A stretch of 64,000 nt of DNA from Diplonema japonicum (Eukaryota; Euglenozoa; Diplonemea; Diplonemida; Diplonemidae): contig OZ025651.1 in assembly GCA_964019335.1 (NCBI GenBank), positions 620,001 through 684,000 on the forward strand, written 5' to 3'. Below, piece after piece: positions 50,698 to 61,384 of this stretch (the first letter of the stretch is position 1; the number at the start of each line of letters is the position of its first letter). The notes under the pieces were generated by a model. The model was not told where the DNA came from, ran no database searches, and saw only the letters and a program-made list of their open reading frames with translations. Made by a program: the position numbers and the translations under genes.

Positions 50698-51686
50698 ATG
50701 GCAAAAGAAGCAAGCTTCTTCAAGATATTGACCACTGTGACCCTCCCCATGTGGGGGCTCATGGTACCGCTGTCGCTGGTGGTGTGGCTGGTGACGCTGC
50801 CGCTCAGCATTGCGAAGAAGATTATCAGCCTCATAAAGGGTGTGGAGAAGGCGAAGATGAAGGTTGAGGTGAGTGGGAAGGCTGAGAAGGATGCGGTGGA
50901 CACTGTACTGTTTGTCCACGGGTGGCCGGACTCTGCAAAACTATGGGACCAGCAGGTGGTGGCCTTCACGGAGGCAGGGTACAGGTGCATCGCTGTGACG
51001 GCACCTGGCTACGACGGTGAAGAGGTGGGGTGGGGGTACACACACGAGCAGATCTCAGAGATGCTTGCTGAGGTGGTTGAGAAACATACAGAGAGCAAGA
51101 AGGTTACGGTGTTCTGCCACGATTGGGGTTGCTTCTGGGGCTACCTGCTCCAGGCCAACCACCCCGCCATGGTGAAGAGGATGATCGCGCTTGACGTCGG
51201 GGGCGTCAACAAGCCCAGCGCAGCTGGCATCCTCTTCATTCTGTCCTACCAGTTCTACAACATGTTAGCCTTCCTCCTCGGCGGCCCTGCAGGGGCCTTC
51301 ATGAACAAGATGTTCCTGAGCACTGGGAAATACAAGGCCCGCCCCATGTCTCAATGCGTGGCTGGGGTGAACTACCCGTACCTGTACATGGTTATTAAGA
51401 TGTTCACTGGCAAAGCCGGTGCTCCCCTGCGCCCTTACAAATCCATCCCTATGCTGTACGGGTACGCCAAGAAGAAGTTGGTGGGCTTCCACACGCAAAA
51501 ATGGATTGATGATCTTAACACCGCCAGTGACTGTGGCAGTATGTGGAAAAAGAAAAAAAAGGGAGGGGTCCAATCACTTTTACAGCCAAAGAATTCGACT
51601 GCGATCATTGGATCCCCGTGCACAAGAGTGAAGAGCTCAACAAATGGGTGTTGACGTGGCTTGAGGCGAAAAACTCAAAGCTGTGA
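50698..51686 (+). CDS. Epoxide hydrolase/haloalkane dehalogenase-like alpha/beta hydrolase (2 exons)
   Basis: Exons 50698-51538 and 51586-51686 (47-nt GTATGT...TTACAG intron) give 313 aa. An N-terminal membrane helix (LMVPLSLVVWLVTLPLSIA) suggests membrane anchoring. The oxyanion-hole HGWPDS is near residue 74. The nucleophile motif FCHDWG places Asp at about 142, as in epoxide hydrolases and dehalogenases rather than Ser esterases. The catalytic His region DHWIPVHKSEELNKWV is supplied by the second exon, which supports the intron. It hydrolyses an unknown small ester, epoxide or halide. It lies 112 nt after the previous stop. Confidence 0.87.
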
Positions 51687-52047
51687 ACAGGGAATGGATA
51701 GCAACAACAAAAAAGGGCAAAGTAGGGGGAAGAAAAAAAATTATGAGAAGGAAAGAAAGATGAAAAAAAAAAAAAAAAAAAAAAAATGTGGGGATTCTTT
51801 TCGAACTTTTTTTTCCGACACCGCTGGAAGAAAAAAAAAAAAAGATTATACTGATGATTGTTCAGCCTCCCTCAACTTAATACAGGCTCAGGAACATTCT
51901 TTCCCCCTCTCTTCTTATAGAACCCTTCCAGTTTCTTTTTTTTCTCTCTCTTCTTCTTTCCCCTTTTGTCTTCGCGAATGCACGTCATAATTATCCCCCC
52001 CCCCCCCCGTGCCGTTCTTCTAAAAACCCACAACACCCCAGCTGCTC
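51687..52047. other. Noncoding interval with A and C tracts
   Basis: Contains an A tract of about 25 nt near 51,763-51,786 and a C tract at about 51,996-52,008. No gene; probably 3' UTR and acceptor region. Confidence 0.5.
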
Positions 52048-52905
52048 ATGAAGCACAGGTTATGTTCGAATATCGTGAGGTACTTGCGCCTCCCGGTACG
52101 GGATGCAGTGGGGGCAATGAAAGAAAACAAGATAGTGCCCGATGAAGAGGGACTGAAAGAAATCTACAAAAAGTTCACGAGGGTGGGTTTTGAAGGCAAC
52201 GTCATGCTGGCAGCGACCGTTGTAAAGTGGCACGGAGGACGCTACGGCTGGGCAGGCGGCGGGCTGATGGATAAAATGCTGCTTGAATGCCTTCAAAGCA
52301 TGCCTGAAATCTGTGTAGCTGTGTACCGTAGATTACAAACCAAGGGCCCTGCAGAGCTCAGCCTAGTCTTTGAGAGCTGCACTGAGCTTAAGTCCTCACT
52401 CGCGCTTCTCGCGGAAGCCGAGGCTGCAGGCATCCCCCTCACCGAAGCCTGCTACGCATCTCTCATTAAGTCCTGCGGGGACGACGTCAAGGCCGGCTTC
52501 ATCGTCTTCAGAAACATGGTGTCCACCACCACCCCAACTGCCATTACCTACGCTGCCCTCATGCGGGTCTGCCTCGCTGCGCGTGACTTCAAGTCTATCG
52601 GTTCTCTTTACACCGAGCTGCGGTCCAGGAGCCCAGACCTACCCGCGGAGATATACCACATCTTACTCCTCGCAGGCCAACAACCTTCGGGGCTCCCGCT
52701 TCCCATAGCAGATGAGGTCTTCAAGCAGGCTATCAGCAAGGGGCACACGCACCCTGATATTTATTACGCTTACCTTGCGTGCCTCGAGCATCATGGCGAT
52801 GCGCGTGCGAAGGAACTGTGGGCAACCATAGTCAAAAAGAAGAAAAACAGAGGCAGGACGGAAAAAATCGAGCTTCCTTTATGGAATGGTAGGTCTGTTA
52901 GGTAA
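52048..52905 (+). CDS. Pentatricopeptide repeat (PPR) protein, 285 aa
   Basis: Sequence-specific RNA-binding helical-repeat protein, usually organellar. Repeats of about 35 residues are seen, for example TEACYASLIKSCGDDVKAGF and TAITYAALMRVCLAARDFKS followed by SIGSLYTELRSRSPDLPAE. About 4-6 degenerate repeats are present. The first 17 residues (MKHRLCSNIVRYLRLPV) are basic and could target mitochondria. The tail is Lys-rich. ATG lies 6 nt after CAACACCCCAG. Diplonemid mitochondria rely on extensive RNA processing, a plausible setting for a PPR protein. RNA target unknown. Confidence 0.82.
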   Translation: MKHRLCSNIVRYLRLPVRDAVGAMKENKIVPDEEGLKEIYKKFTRVGFEGNVMLAATVVKWHGGRYGWAGGGLMDKMLLECLQSMPEICVAVYRRLQTKGPAELSLVFESCTELKSSLALLAEAEAAGIPLTEACYASLIKSCGDDVKAGFIVFRNMVSTTTPTAITYAALMRVCLAARDFKSIGSLYTELRSRSPDLPAEIYHILLLAGQQPSGLPLPIADEVFKQAISKGHTHPDIYYAYLACLEHHGDARAKELWATIVKKKKNRGRTEKIELPLWNGRSVR

Positions 52906-52970
52906 TCGATTTTCTTTTTGTGCTTTGCATTTTCCCCCTTTGCAATACCAAACAGAAACAACAACAAAAG

Positions 52971-54447
52971 ATGGTTAAAGACGTGTGGACCAAGGACGGC
53001 AAGTCCCTGCCGAGGAACAGCTTGTTCTCGAACCTGCTGGAGCTCGGTGTGTGGGCTGTGGTGGGGCCAGTGTACATGATGACGCTGTTCCCTATCACAG
53101 TGGTTGTGCAAGTTGTTAAGCAGCTCCTGAAGAAGAAGAAGGTGTTGAGGAACCGCCCTGCTGAGGGTGTGGACAGGATCGAGCTGAGGGGGGGGATCAA
53201 GAAGCACGCCGACAGGAAGTACGACGTGGTGCTGTTCGGTTCCACCGGGTTCACGGGACAGCTCGCTGCCAAGTACATGGCGAAGCAGTACAAGGACAGC
53301 AACGTGAAGTGGGCGATCGCGGGCAGGAGGGCCGACGCACTGGAGAAGGTGAAGCAGGAAATCGGCGCAGACGTGCCCATCATCATTGCTGACACGTCGA
53401 AGCCGGACACGCTGCACGCACTGGTGAGCGACACGAAGGCCATTGTGACGACCGCAGGGCCTTTCAACCAGTACGGGACAGAGGTGGTGAAGTTCTGCGC
53501 CAACTACGGGACGCACTACAGCGACATCACCGGCGAGGCTGATTGGGTGCGCGAGATGATCGACAGGTTTGACGGCATCGCAAAAGAGACGGGCGCACGC
53601 ATTGTGTCCTTCTGCGGGCACGACTGCATTCCTTGGGACCTCATGACGTTGGCCACCGCGGCGGAGCTGAAGAAGAGGACGAACACCGACCTGAAGGCCA
53701 TCACCATCCACGACAGGGTCCGTGCTGCACCCAGCGGCGGCACCCTCGCCACTGTGTTCAGCATCATCTTCGCGACAGAGAAGTACGTGCCCGCCCTCAA
53801 GCACGACCCCCTCACCGACGTGGAGGGACAGGAGTCTGGCGCAAAGACTGTGAACAAGAATGTGAAGCTTGTGAGTTACTCGCGTTTCCAGAAGGTGTGG
53901 ATGACACCCTTCGTGATGGCAGGTGTGAACGCACTGTCGGTGAAGAGGTCCAACGCAGTGAACAAGTACGGCACCCGCATGGAGTACAAGGAGGGCAACG
54001 TGGTGCCGTCGTTCTTCGCTGCCATGTGCGCGATGTGCCAGATGGTGTGCATGGGGGCTGTGGTTGCCTTCCCCCCGTTGCTCAGCCTTGTGCGCAAGTA
54101 CGTGCTTCCCAAGCCCGGGCAGGGGCCTTCTGTGCAGAGCATGGACAACGGCTGGCTGCACCTTTCTGCTGTGGCAGAGGGCGAGGACGGCTCCAACGTC
54201 GAGGCCGACATGTACTTCAACACTGACGCAGGTTACCGTGACACCGCGAGGATGGTTGTGGAGTCGGGGCTCACCCTTGCGCTCACTGACGAGGCCAAGC
54301 TGCCCAACGGTATGGATTAATTTTTTTTCTTCTTTTTGTATAAATCTAAAACCAGGTCCCGGTGTTCTTACCCCTGGTTGCGGCTGCGGCCAGCCCCTCC
54401 TTGACCGTCTGTGTGCCACAGGCACAACCTTTGAGATCCTGAACTGA
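52971..54447 (+). CDS. Saccharopine dehydrogenase-like oxidoreductase (2 exons)
   Basis: Exons 52971-54309 and 54356-54447 (46-nt GTATGG...ACCAG intron) give 476 aa. It resembles the membrane-linked SCCPDH/trans-acting enoyl reductase-like family rather than true lysine-pathway enzymes. The Rossmann motif VVLFGSTGFTGQLAAKYM is near residue 87, followed by WAIAGRR, VTTAGPFNQYG and HYSDITGEADW, all typical. SFCGHDCIPWDL and PSGGTLATV also match. A hydrophobic helix precedes the domain (LGVWAVVGPVYMMTLFPIT) and another lies near residue 370. The second exon supplies the conserved GVLTPG...GTTFEIL end. CAATACCAAACAG lies 19 nt before the ATG. NAD(P)-dependent, substrate unknown. Confidence 0.9.
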
Positions 54448-55930
54448 AGTTGAGACGGATTTTTGCTGTTTCCTCCTCCCCCCCCCCAAGAAAAAACCTC
54501 CAACAAAGATTCTGGGTGTCACCCCTTTCCCCACTTTCACCAGCTGCCCGAGAGATGTGTACTACCTTGGGGGGTGAAGAGTGGCATGAGGGGAAGGGTT
54601 GTAGACACCCGGTTTTAAGAGACATCATTTTGTTCCAGCAACAACAAAAATAACTATTTATTGCCAACAAATTATGAGTCATTATTTAACTCGAGTTCCC
54701 GCCCTGCGGGCCCTGCAAAAAAGCGGGTAACGAGAGTTAAATAATGGCTCATTTGGCGGCAAGTAAGTCGTTTTATTTCACTCTTCGTCATTTGAGTCAC
54801 TCACTCTTCACTGCTTTCACTGCTGTTTTTTTTCACACAGGTCAGCCTTTTTGGGGAGTTTCCTAAGGTAATATGGGGTTGCTATTTCGCCGTGGCATTT
54901 AAAGGGGAAGTAAGGCACTTGTTCCCACTTTTAAGGGCTGGAATGGCCTCAGATGGCCAAAAATAGTCAAAATACGCCCACCCCAAAAAAATTTTTCAAA
55001 GGGTTGGGTGCATTTTTTTCCACGGCGAGACTCATTTTTCCACTCTGAAGGGCCATTATTTAACTGCAAAATCTCATTATTTAACTAGTTAAATAATGGC
55101 CATTTCGCGTTAAATAATGAGGCCCCTAGTGAGTGAAGAAAATGACGAAGAGTGAAATAAATAAATAATATCCCCCCCGCCAGGTCCCCTTTTTCTTTTG
55201 CGAGTCAAGAAAATGAGACAATTTGAAAGTGAGCAGCAAAACGCCCGCCCCGCCACATGCTAAGCTGGGAAGCTCGCAAAGAGTGCTCACAGTGCTGGGT
55301 GGGGGGGGGGTCCTCGCAAGGACTTCGTGCTTTCTTTTTTATTTCAATTCCCTCCTGACCCCATTTTTTTCCAATACTCCCCTGCACACTGAAACTTTAT
55401 CGATTTTTTTCCCTCTTGTTCCCCCCCCCCCCCCCCCCTTCTTCTTCTCTTCTTGGCACCGAGCTCGTGCTTTATGGTGGGTCACGATCCATGTGTTCAA
55501 AATGCCTCACCTTTCTGCTCTTCTCTCTTCACTTTATATTAACAATAGTATATTTGTCAGCACTACTATTCCTCAGCACGGTTAGTTGATTTTTGTACGG
55601 GGCCTTTGAGATTTAACCCCCCTTTTCGTACCACAGCTTATAAAATCCACTGGTGTGCCAGAGTAGTTTCTTTTTTTTTCCACAAGAAAAAAAAAAAAAA
55701 AAAAAAAAAACCCGCCACACGAGAATGAAAAGCAGGGGAAGGTCGCCCCCTTTTTTTACTCCTTTTTCTTCTTCATAATTTTCTTTTTGCCCCTCTTTTT
55801 CTTTTTGCTCCATTGATTTTTTTTCTTATTCCCCCCCCCCCCCTCGTTTTTTCCTCTGTTCGCATCTTAAGAAAGGAGTGGGGGGAGGTAGAAAAAAAGG
55901 GAGGAGAAAAAAAGAAAAAAAAAAACACCA
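54448..55930. other. Intergenic region with foldback repeats and homopolymers
   Basis: The 5' part holds the foldback element listed separately. The rest contains C tracts (about 54,478-54,488, 55,420-55,438, 55,831-55,843) and A tracts near 55,686-55,710. No protein gene recognised. Confidence 0.55.
54671..55160. repeat. Foldback element built on ATTATTTAAC palindromes
   Basis: TCATTATTTAACTC at 54,678 pairs with GAGTTAAATAATGG at about 54,734 across a GC-rich loop. TTTATTTCACTCTTCGTCAT at about 54,772 is inverted as ATGACGAAGAGTGAAATAAA at about 55,142. More ATTATTTAACTAGTTAAATA palindromes lie at about 55,075. The nested inverted repeats suggest a non-autonomous foldback transposon. Ends not defined. 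Confidence 0.6.
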
Positions 55931-56128
55931 ATGCCTGCTGTAAAAGGCTCAAACAATGTAAAAGGAGCAGCAAAGAAGAAAAAGCCATCAGATGAGTTCG
56001 GGATGAAGCAAGGGTCGTTGGTAGACAGCCTTGGGCTTGGCGCGGTTGACCTTCCAAAACTACCTGGCGGGCAGGATAGCCACTTGAGCACGAGCGTGGG
56101 CTTAATGGGAACAACAAGTGTTGTTTAG
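55931..56128 (+). CDS. Possible small basic protein, 65 aa
   Basis: Frame MPAVKGSNNVKGAAKKKKPS followed by GMKQGSLVDSLGLGAVDLPK and a GLMGTTSVV end. Codon use looks more coding-like than the flanking homopolymers. Upstream is A/G-rich and no clean SL acceptor is obvious, which lowers confidence. Function unknown. Confidence 0.45.
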   Translation: MPAVKGSNNVKGAAKKKKPSDEFGMKQGSLVDSLGLGAVDLPKLPGGQDSHLSTSVGLMGTTSVV

Positions 56129-56239
56129 TTACACCGTTAGTTACACTTGCAGCAGGAGGAGAGTCCCCCCCCCCCCTCTTTTTTCTTCACCCCTCCTCTG
56201 GATTTATAGGCTCTCGAGAAAGGGAAAAAAAAAAAAAAA

Positions 56240-56666
56240 ATGTTGTATTTCACAAACATATGGAGAATGCCTGATGCATGGCCCCTTGCGGCATCAATGG
56301 ACACTGATACTATTCCAGAGCAAGAGAAATGGAAGAAGCACTCCCAGATGCTTGTAAAGAAATTGTGCGAGGACTACGGCAGAGGTGGGCTGCCGAAGCT
56401 GATGTCTGTGGAGCACGGTGCGTATTGCTACCACATTCTAAACAGCGACGGTGTGCTGTACCTGACCTTTTGCCAGAAGGGGGACAATGTAGCCGCTTCA
56501 TATGCATTCCTTGAAGAGGTGTGTGAGGGGAACATTAGTGTTCTACTATTTACTAAATAAAAATCTGGCTGATTTTTTATGTAGTATGATGTTAATGAGG
56601 GAAATTCGGACACCAAGAAAACTGCTGCAAAAAATAAGGCGAAATTTTCTCATTGACTAATTGTTT

Positions 56667-56713
<47 letters not shown>

Positions 56714-57348
56714 CAATGGAACACATATTATTAAAAGTTTAAACATATTGAACCCACGACCCCTGAAACCCTGACGAGGGTCCTGACCACTTACCTACGG
56801 CGGTGTCAGCGGCCCCCAAAAAATGAAGACAAACTAAAAATCCCTGAAAATGGCTCAAGAGTAAAAATCAGATACTTTACATTTACGGCACGTTTTAAAG
56901 CCAAATTTAGCCTTTTACTTTACGTTTATTCTGCACTTTACATTTCCTCGTCAGGGTAGAAAGTGGTTTCTGATTTTTATGTTTCTGCAGAATTTCCCTC
57001 ATAACTTTACAGAATTATAAGAAAAAAAGGGAAAAAAAAAAGAAAAAAAAAAAAAAAACCACACAGATTTCGCGAGAATTTTGGAGTCTTTACGCGGAAC
57101 AAATCCCCACCGAGACCCGGCCTTACAAATTCATAAAATTCGATATTTTCATCAGCAAATCTCGTAAAGTGTATCAGACATCGCACTACACCCGCAGCAT
57201 ACCGAACGTGGAGAAGCGCACCTACAACCAGGTCATGGGGATAGCAGAGGCGCAGACATCGGACGACAACCCCGCGCTGATCCTTGGGGGCATCGCGTGC
57301 GGTGTGCTCTTGCTCTTGTTCATCGTGTTGTACTTTGTACTTGCTTAG
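56240..57348 (+). CDS. SEC22: SEC22-type longin-domain protein without SNARE motif (2 exons)
   Basis: ER-Golgi trafficking protein. Exons 56240-56518 and 57067-57348 join in phase to 186 aa. The longin domain matches SEC22: TNIWRMPDAWPLAASM at the start, HGAYCYHILNSDGVLYLTFC in the middle, AYAFLEE at the junction, then IPTETRPYKFIKFDIFISKS, the SEC22 RPY-FI-FD-FI hallmark. After NVEKRTYNQVMGIAEAQT the chain goes straight to a transmembrane helix (ALILGGIACGVLLLLFIVLY). The roughly 60-residue R-SNARE coiled coil of SEC22B is absent, as in SEC22A/C-like or phytolongin-type proteins. The 548-nt intron, long for this window, holds a MITE and A tracts. Confidence 0.85.
56593..57004. mobile_element. 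MITE-like element with 12-bp TIRs and TAA duplication, inside the SEC22 intron
   Basis: TGAGGGAAATTC at 56,596-56,607 is matched by GAATTTCCCTCA at 56,990-57,001. Both sides are flanked by TAA (56,593-56,595 and 57,002-57,004), a Harbinger-like 3-bp duplication. Inside are an A tract of roughly 38 nt and a tRNA-like segment on the minus strand. Removing it leaves an intron of about 140 nt. Confidence 0.75.
56707..56815 (-). other. tRNA-like Pol III box A/box B segment in the MITE
   Basis: On the minus strand TAGGTAAGTGG (56,797-56,787) resembles box A and GGTTCAATATG (56,754-56,744) resembles box B, at a tRNA-like distance. The adjacent long A tract reads as a T-run terminator on this strand. 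No cloverleaf with paired acceptor stem was found, so it is not called a tRNA. Confidence 0.4.
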
Positions 57349-57653
57349 ATTTTGAAAAAGGGGGGTTTTTTTTTAAGCCAGGTTTTTTTTTCCCCTTTTC
57401 CCCAGTAATCTTGGAGAGAGAGAGAAGAGTACACAGTTTAAGTGTTCCCCCCCCCCCTTTTTTTTGCTCATCTCCCCCTCAAACCCCCCCCCCCCCCCAC
57501 CAACCTGTGTTTTCTTTTTATTGGAGGCTGCCTCAAGTACTTCTATCCCTCATTCTTTCCACCCCCCCCCCAGCAAGAAAAAAGAGAAACGGCAAAAAGT
57601 TTTTATGCTCACCATTCTCACCTTACCATCTCTGCAGATGGGGCGGGCTAGAG
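57349..57653. other. Intergenic interval with G, T and C tracts
   Basis: Homopolymers (T tracts near 57,366, C tracts near 57,449, 57,487 and 57,561) and the T/C tract ending TCTCTGCAG at 57,637, the SL acceptor of the following gene. Confidence 0.5.
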
Positions 57654-57959
57654 ATGGTCTCCTTGAACCCGAAGGATGAGTTTCGTGGTGACCCAGTAGC
57701 AGGGAAGGTTCCCCTTCACAGAGCAAATGGGTCACAAAGCAAGAGTGCTAATAAATGGCTCTCTTTCGGGTCATACAGCTGTTCTGGGGAGAAAACTAGG
57801 ACGGCTTGCGAAAAGAATGCTGAGCTGGGCTGCATTTGGGACCGAGACGAGTGTGCGACTGTTGTGCACGGAAGGTATAAAAAAAAGAGGCATACACACA
57901 AAAACACAAACACCAGGCACCCACGATCTAAGAATTGCTCCAGTTGTGCTGTCATGTAA
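57654..57959 (+). CDS. Small Cys-rich protein ending in a CaaX box (2 exons)
   Basis: Exons 57654-57874 and 57917-57959 (42-nt GTATAA...CACCAG intron) give 87 aa. The core is Cys-rich (SYSCSGEKTRTACEKNAELG, CIWDRDEC), possibly disulfide- or metal-stabilised. The chain ends SKNCSSCAVM, so the last four residues CAVM form a good CaaX prenylation box (Met favours farnesyl), with two more Cys nearby for palmitoylation. A membrane-attached signalling or flagellar role is possible. The acceptor CATCTCTGCAG is followed first by an ATG in another frame giving only 13 codons, so ribosomes would have to bypass it. No family recognised. Confidence 0.6.
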   Translation: MVSLNPKDEFRGDPVAGKVPLHRANGSQSKSANKWLSFGSYSCSGEKTRTACEKNAELGCIWDRDECATVVHGRYKKKRHTHKNTNTRHPRSKNCSSCAVM

Positions 57960-58097
57960 TGTGATAGAAGGATAGCTGTTTACACGCTTTTTTTTTTTTA
58001 TTCTTCTTTCTTAAGCTTTCTTCGTACTTTTAAATTTTTTTTTTTTACCTTAGCTTAACCTCCCAGTTCTAATCACCCCTACAGCGCGACTGGTGAG

Positions 58098-60207
58098 ATG
58101 CCTGCCCGGAAGTCCTCGACTCCGAGGCGGAAGAAGAGCACGAAGGGCTCAAAGGATGCTACAGCTGAGAGTCCCAAAACCCCGCGCAGCCCGAAATATG
58201 AAGGAGATGACTTGAAGAAGGTGTTCGCGGAGTTCAAGAAACCGGGCGCTGAAGGTGCAATCCAGACCCTGAGCGACCTGGCGGTGAAGGTGACGGAGGA
58301 GCAGGTTACCGAGATACGAGAGAAGTCCTCCGTGGAAGGGGAGTTAGACTACCCTGTGTTTAAGAAGGTGATCGAGGAGTTCATCGAGCAGTCCTACAAG
58401 GACGAGGAGGAGCACCCGAAGAAGCTCGTCCCAACCAAATCCATGAGCTCGAAAGGGTCACTGGACCCTGCAGCCGCACTCCGTCTACAAGAGCCGATCC
58501 CAAAGGGGAAGGAGACCGTCCGTGTCGTAGTTAGGGTGAGGCCCTTCATGCCGTACGAGTTCAAGAAGGCAAAGGAGCTCAACCAAACCATGAAGCCCGT
58601 TGTGTTTATGACCAACAAGGAGTGCCAGCTGATGAACACCGACACCGACGAAGCCAACCACTCGTTCAAGTTCGACCAGTGTTTCTGGTCCATCCCCCCC
58701 AACCAGTGCGAGCACGGCCTGCCGCAGGCATCGCAAGAGGACGTGTACAACTACACAGGCGTGCCCGCTATCAAGCACGCCTTCACGGGGTTCAACACTT
58801 GCATCTTCGCGTACGGGCAGACAGGAAGCGGAAAGACTCACTCCATGCTTGGCAGCACCGATGACCCTGGTATCGCTCCAAGACTGATCAACCAGCTCTT
58901 CAGTCGCATCCAGGAGCTGAAGGATAAGGGCGAGAAGACCAAGTTCGAAGTTCGCGTGTGCTTCCTTGAAATCTACAACGAAAAGGTGATGGACCTGCTG
59001 ATGAACTCCCACGTGTACCACGATGACAGCGACGACGACGCGCCCAAGGTGAGGAGGAAGTCCTCTGTGGGCTCGCCGGGGAAGAAGAAAAGAAAGAGCC
59101 AAGCGCCCGGCGGCGACGACAAGTACAGAGAGTGCAAGGTGAGGTTTTCTCCCGACAAAGGGACATACGTCGACGGGATCACAAGGCTGCAGGTGCAGAA
59201 CGCGAAGGAGACCATGGGCAGCATGCAAGGGGGGATGAAGTACAGGGCTGTCGCCAGCCACGCGTTGAACGCCACCAGTAGTAGGTCGCACGCTATCTTC
59301 CAAATCTGCCTGAAGCAGACCTTCATCCTGGGCACGACACGTGTCTCGAACATCAACATCGTCGACTTGGCAGGTTCTGAGCGTATCAAGATGACGAACG
59401 CATCGGGCAGCGTGCTCGACGAGGCGAAGAACATCAACCAGTCGCTGTCGACACTGAGGAGGGTCATTGACACGTTGATCGAAAACTCTAAAACACGCTC
59501 CAAGAAGATCCCCCCCTACCGTGAGTCGATGCTCACGTGGGTGCTGAAAGACTCTCTTGGCGGGAACAGCAAGACCGTCATGATTGCCGCTGTGTCGCCC
59601 CACACCAGCAACTACGATGACACCCTGAACACCCTGAGGTACGCCCTCAAGGCGAAGAGCATCGTGCTGCACGCTCACGTCAACGAGGAGCAGACCGCCT
59701 TCATGGTCAACGCTCTCAAGAAGGAGCTGGAGCTTCTGAAGCAACAGATGGCAACCGGCGGCGGTGGCTTTGCAGGCGACCCAGTCGAGTTGCAGCAGGC
59801 CATAGAGGATCTGAAGAAGACGGAGAACGAGGCGGAGGAGTTCAAGAAGCGTGCGGAGACCGAAATGAAGATGAAGGACGAACAGGTGAAGGAAGAAAAG
59901 AAACAGAGGTTCGCTGCAGTGTTCAGGAACGCCTTCTTCATTGAGAAGAAAAGGATGGACACAGAGGACAGGCTGGCTGCCAAGGACAAGGAGATCGAAG
60001 ACTTGAAGGAGGAGCTCCGTGCGGCACACGACGAGATGCGCAACATCCAAGAGCGGGCAGCCGAGAAGTCGGCACAGGAGCAGCTCCGCACACAGTCTAA
60101 CGCCGACGAGGTACGTAATGAAACACAACACCACCATACCACAGATCGAGAGGCTCGATGAGGAAGTGAAGCATTGCAGAAGGAAGGAGACGGAGCTTAG
60201 GTAAGGG

Positions 60208-60253
<46 letters not shown>

Positions 60254-61338
60254 CTTTAACATCAATACAATACAGGACTGAAATCGAGCAGGGCAAAGTG
60301 CAAACACGCAGGGAGAGCGTGAGGGCGGATTCCTTCGAGACACAGGTGGACAGCTTGAAGGACGAGATATCCAAACTGTCGACGTACGGGAAGGAGGAGG
60401 TGGAGAAGCTGAAGGTTGAGAACGAGAGGCTGAAGAAGGTGGAGTCGGAATCCATGAAGCAGCGCATGCAGCTCGCGGAGCTGGAGCACGAGAACATGCT
60501 TCTGAACAAGAGGGTGAAACAGCTTGAGCAGGACCTGGCTGCGGCGAAGAAACAGATCGAAAGCTTGCTCGACGACAAGTCGGAACTAAGAAAGCAACTC
60601 GCAGAACTGCAGGACGCGCACGACAGGGTGATGGAGGACAAGAAGAAGGTGAAGCAAGAATTCGAACGGGAGATACACATCATGGAAGTGGAAATGGAAC
60701 AGAAGGACTTGCTGCTCAACCAGCTAAGGGGCGAGACGAAACTAATGCGGGAAGAGGTTGACAAGGCTGTGGACGAGAAGCGTCAAGTAGACGACGCGAT
60801 GGCCGGCATCAGACTGACACACACGAAGCATCAGAGGAACTTGGTGTTCCGCGCGAACGAACTGGAAGAATGCCAAGCAAAGATCGTTAAGCTGGAGAAG
60901 GTGAACTCCCAGACAAGGCAGGAGCTCTCCATGGTGCAGGCGCGGTTAGTTACAAAGGAACACGCACTGAGTGTCGCTGAAATGCCGTTCTCGCATCTGT
61001 CGCAGACTCACGCGTCCCCCTCGACACCCGGCAGGGGGCTCAATGACTACGACTTCAAAGGGTACGTGACAGACAAGTACTTCCCCAAAGGTGATAAGCG
61101 TAACTACGATATGAACAAGGCATCGCCTTTGGACTCCAGGGTTGCGGGAGAGCGTGCGTGGGTGGGCAGTGGGTGTGTGCACGGGCAGTCCCCTCACAGG
61201 ACAACGTCTCCAACCAGGTCTTACAGATCTACCTCGCCCCCCACAGCCCCGTCAGATGTGGACTTTACGTCACCTGGAGGGAGGAAGTCGCCACGTAGTT
61301 CATTGTCTCCGAGGGGGGCCATTAATAGGGTGAGGTGA
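58098..61338 (+). CDS. Kinesin with N-terminal extension and long coiled-coil tail (3 exons)
   Basis: Microtubule motor of 1043 aa. Exons 58098-60110, 60145-60200 and 60276-61338; introns are 34 and 75 nt, the second holding a long A tract. The first 135 residues are a basic stretch plus an EF-hand-like helical region (SVEGELDYPVFKKVIEEFI). The motor (about 138-550) has VRVVVRVRPF, P-loop GQTGSGKT at 240-247, NATSSRSHAIF and DLAGSER. The end YDDTLNTLRYALKAKSI resembles kinesin-3 family motors. A charged insertion (DDSDDDAPKVRRKSSVGSPG) interrupts the motor. Coiled coil follows to about 900, then a Ser/Pro-rich tail. ATG follows CACCCCTACAG by 18 nt. Cargo unknown; flagellar or vesicle transport likely. 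Confidence 0.95.
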
Positions 61339-61343
61339 TGGAG

Positions 61344-61384
<41 letters not shown>

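Noticed and set aside
52791-54506. 571-codon minus-strand frame
   Set aside because: Antisense of the saccharopine-dehydrogenase-like gene; His/Val/Leu-rich nonsense.
57297-57653. N-terminal extension of the CaaX protein frame
   Set aside because: It runs through homopolymers and lies before the TCTCTGCAG acceptor.
58485-60764. 759-codon minus-strand frame
   Set aside because: Antisense of the kinesin gene; low-complexity translation with no domain sense.
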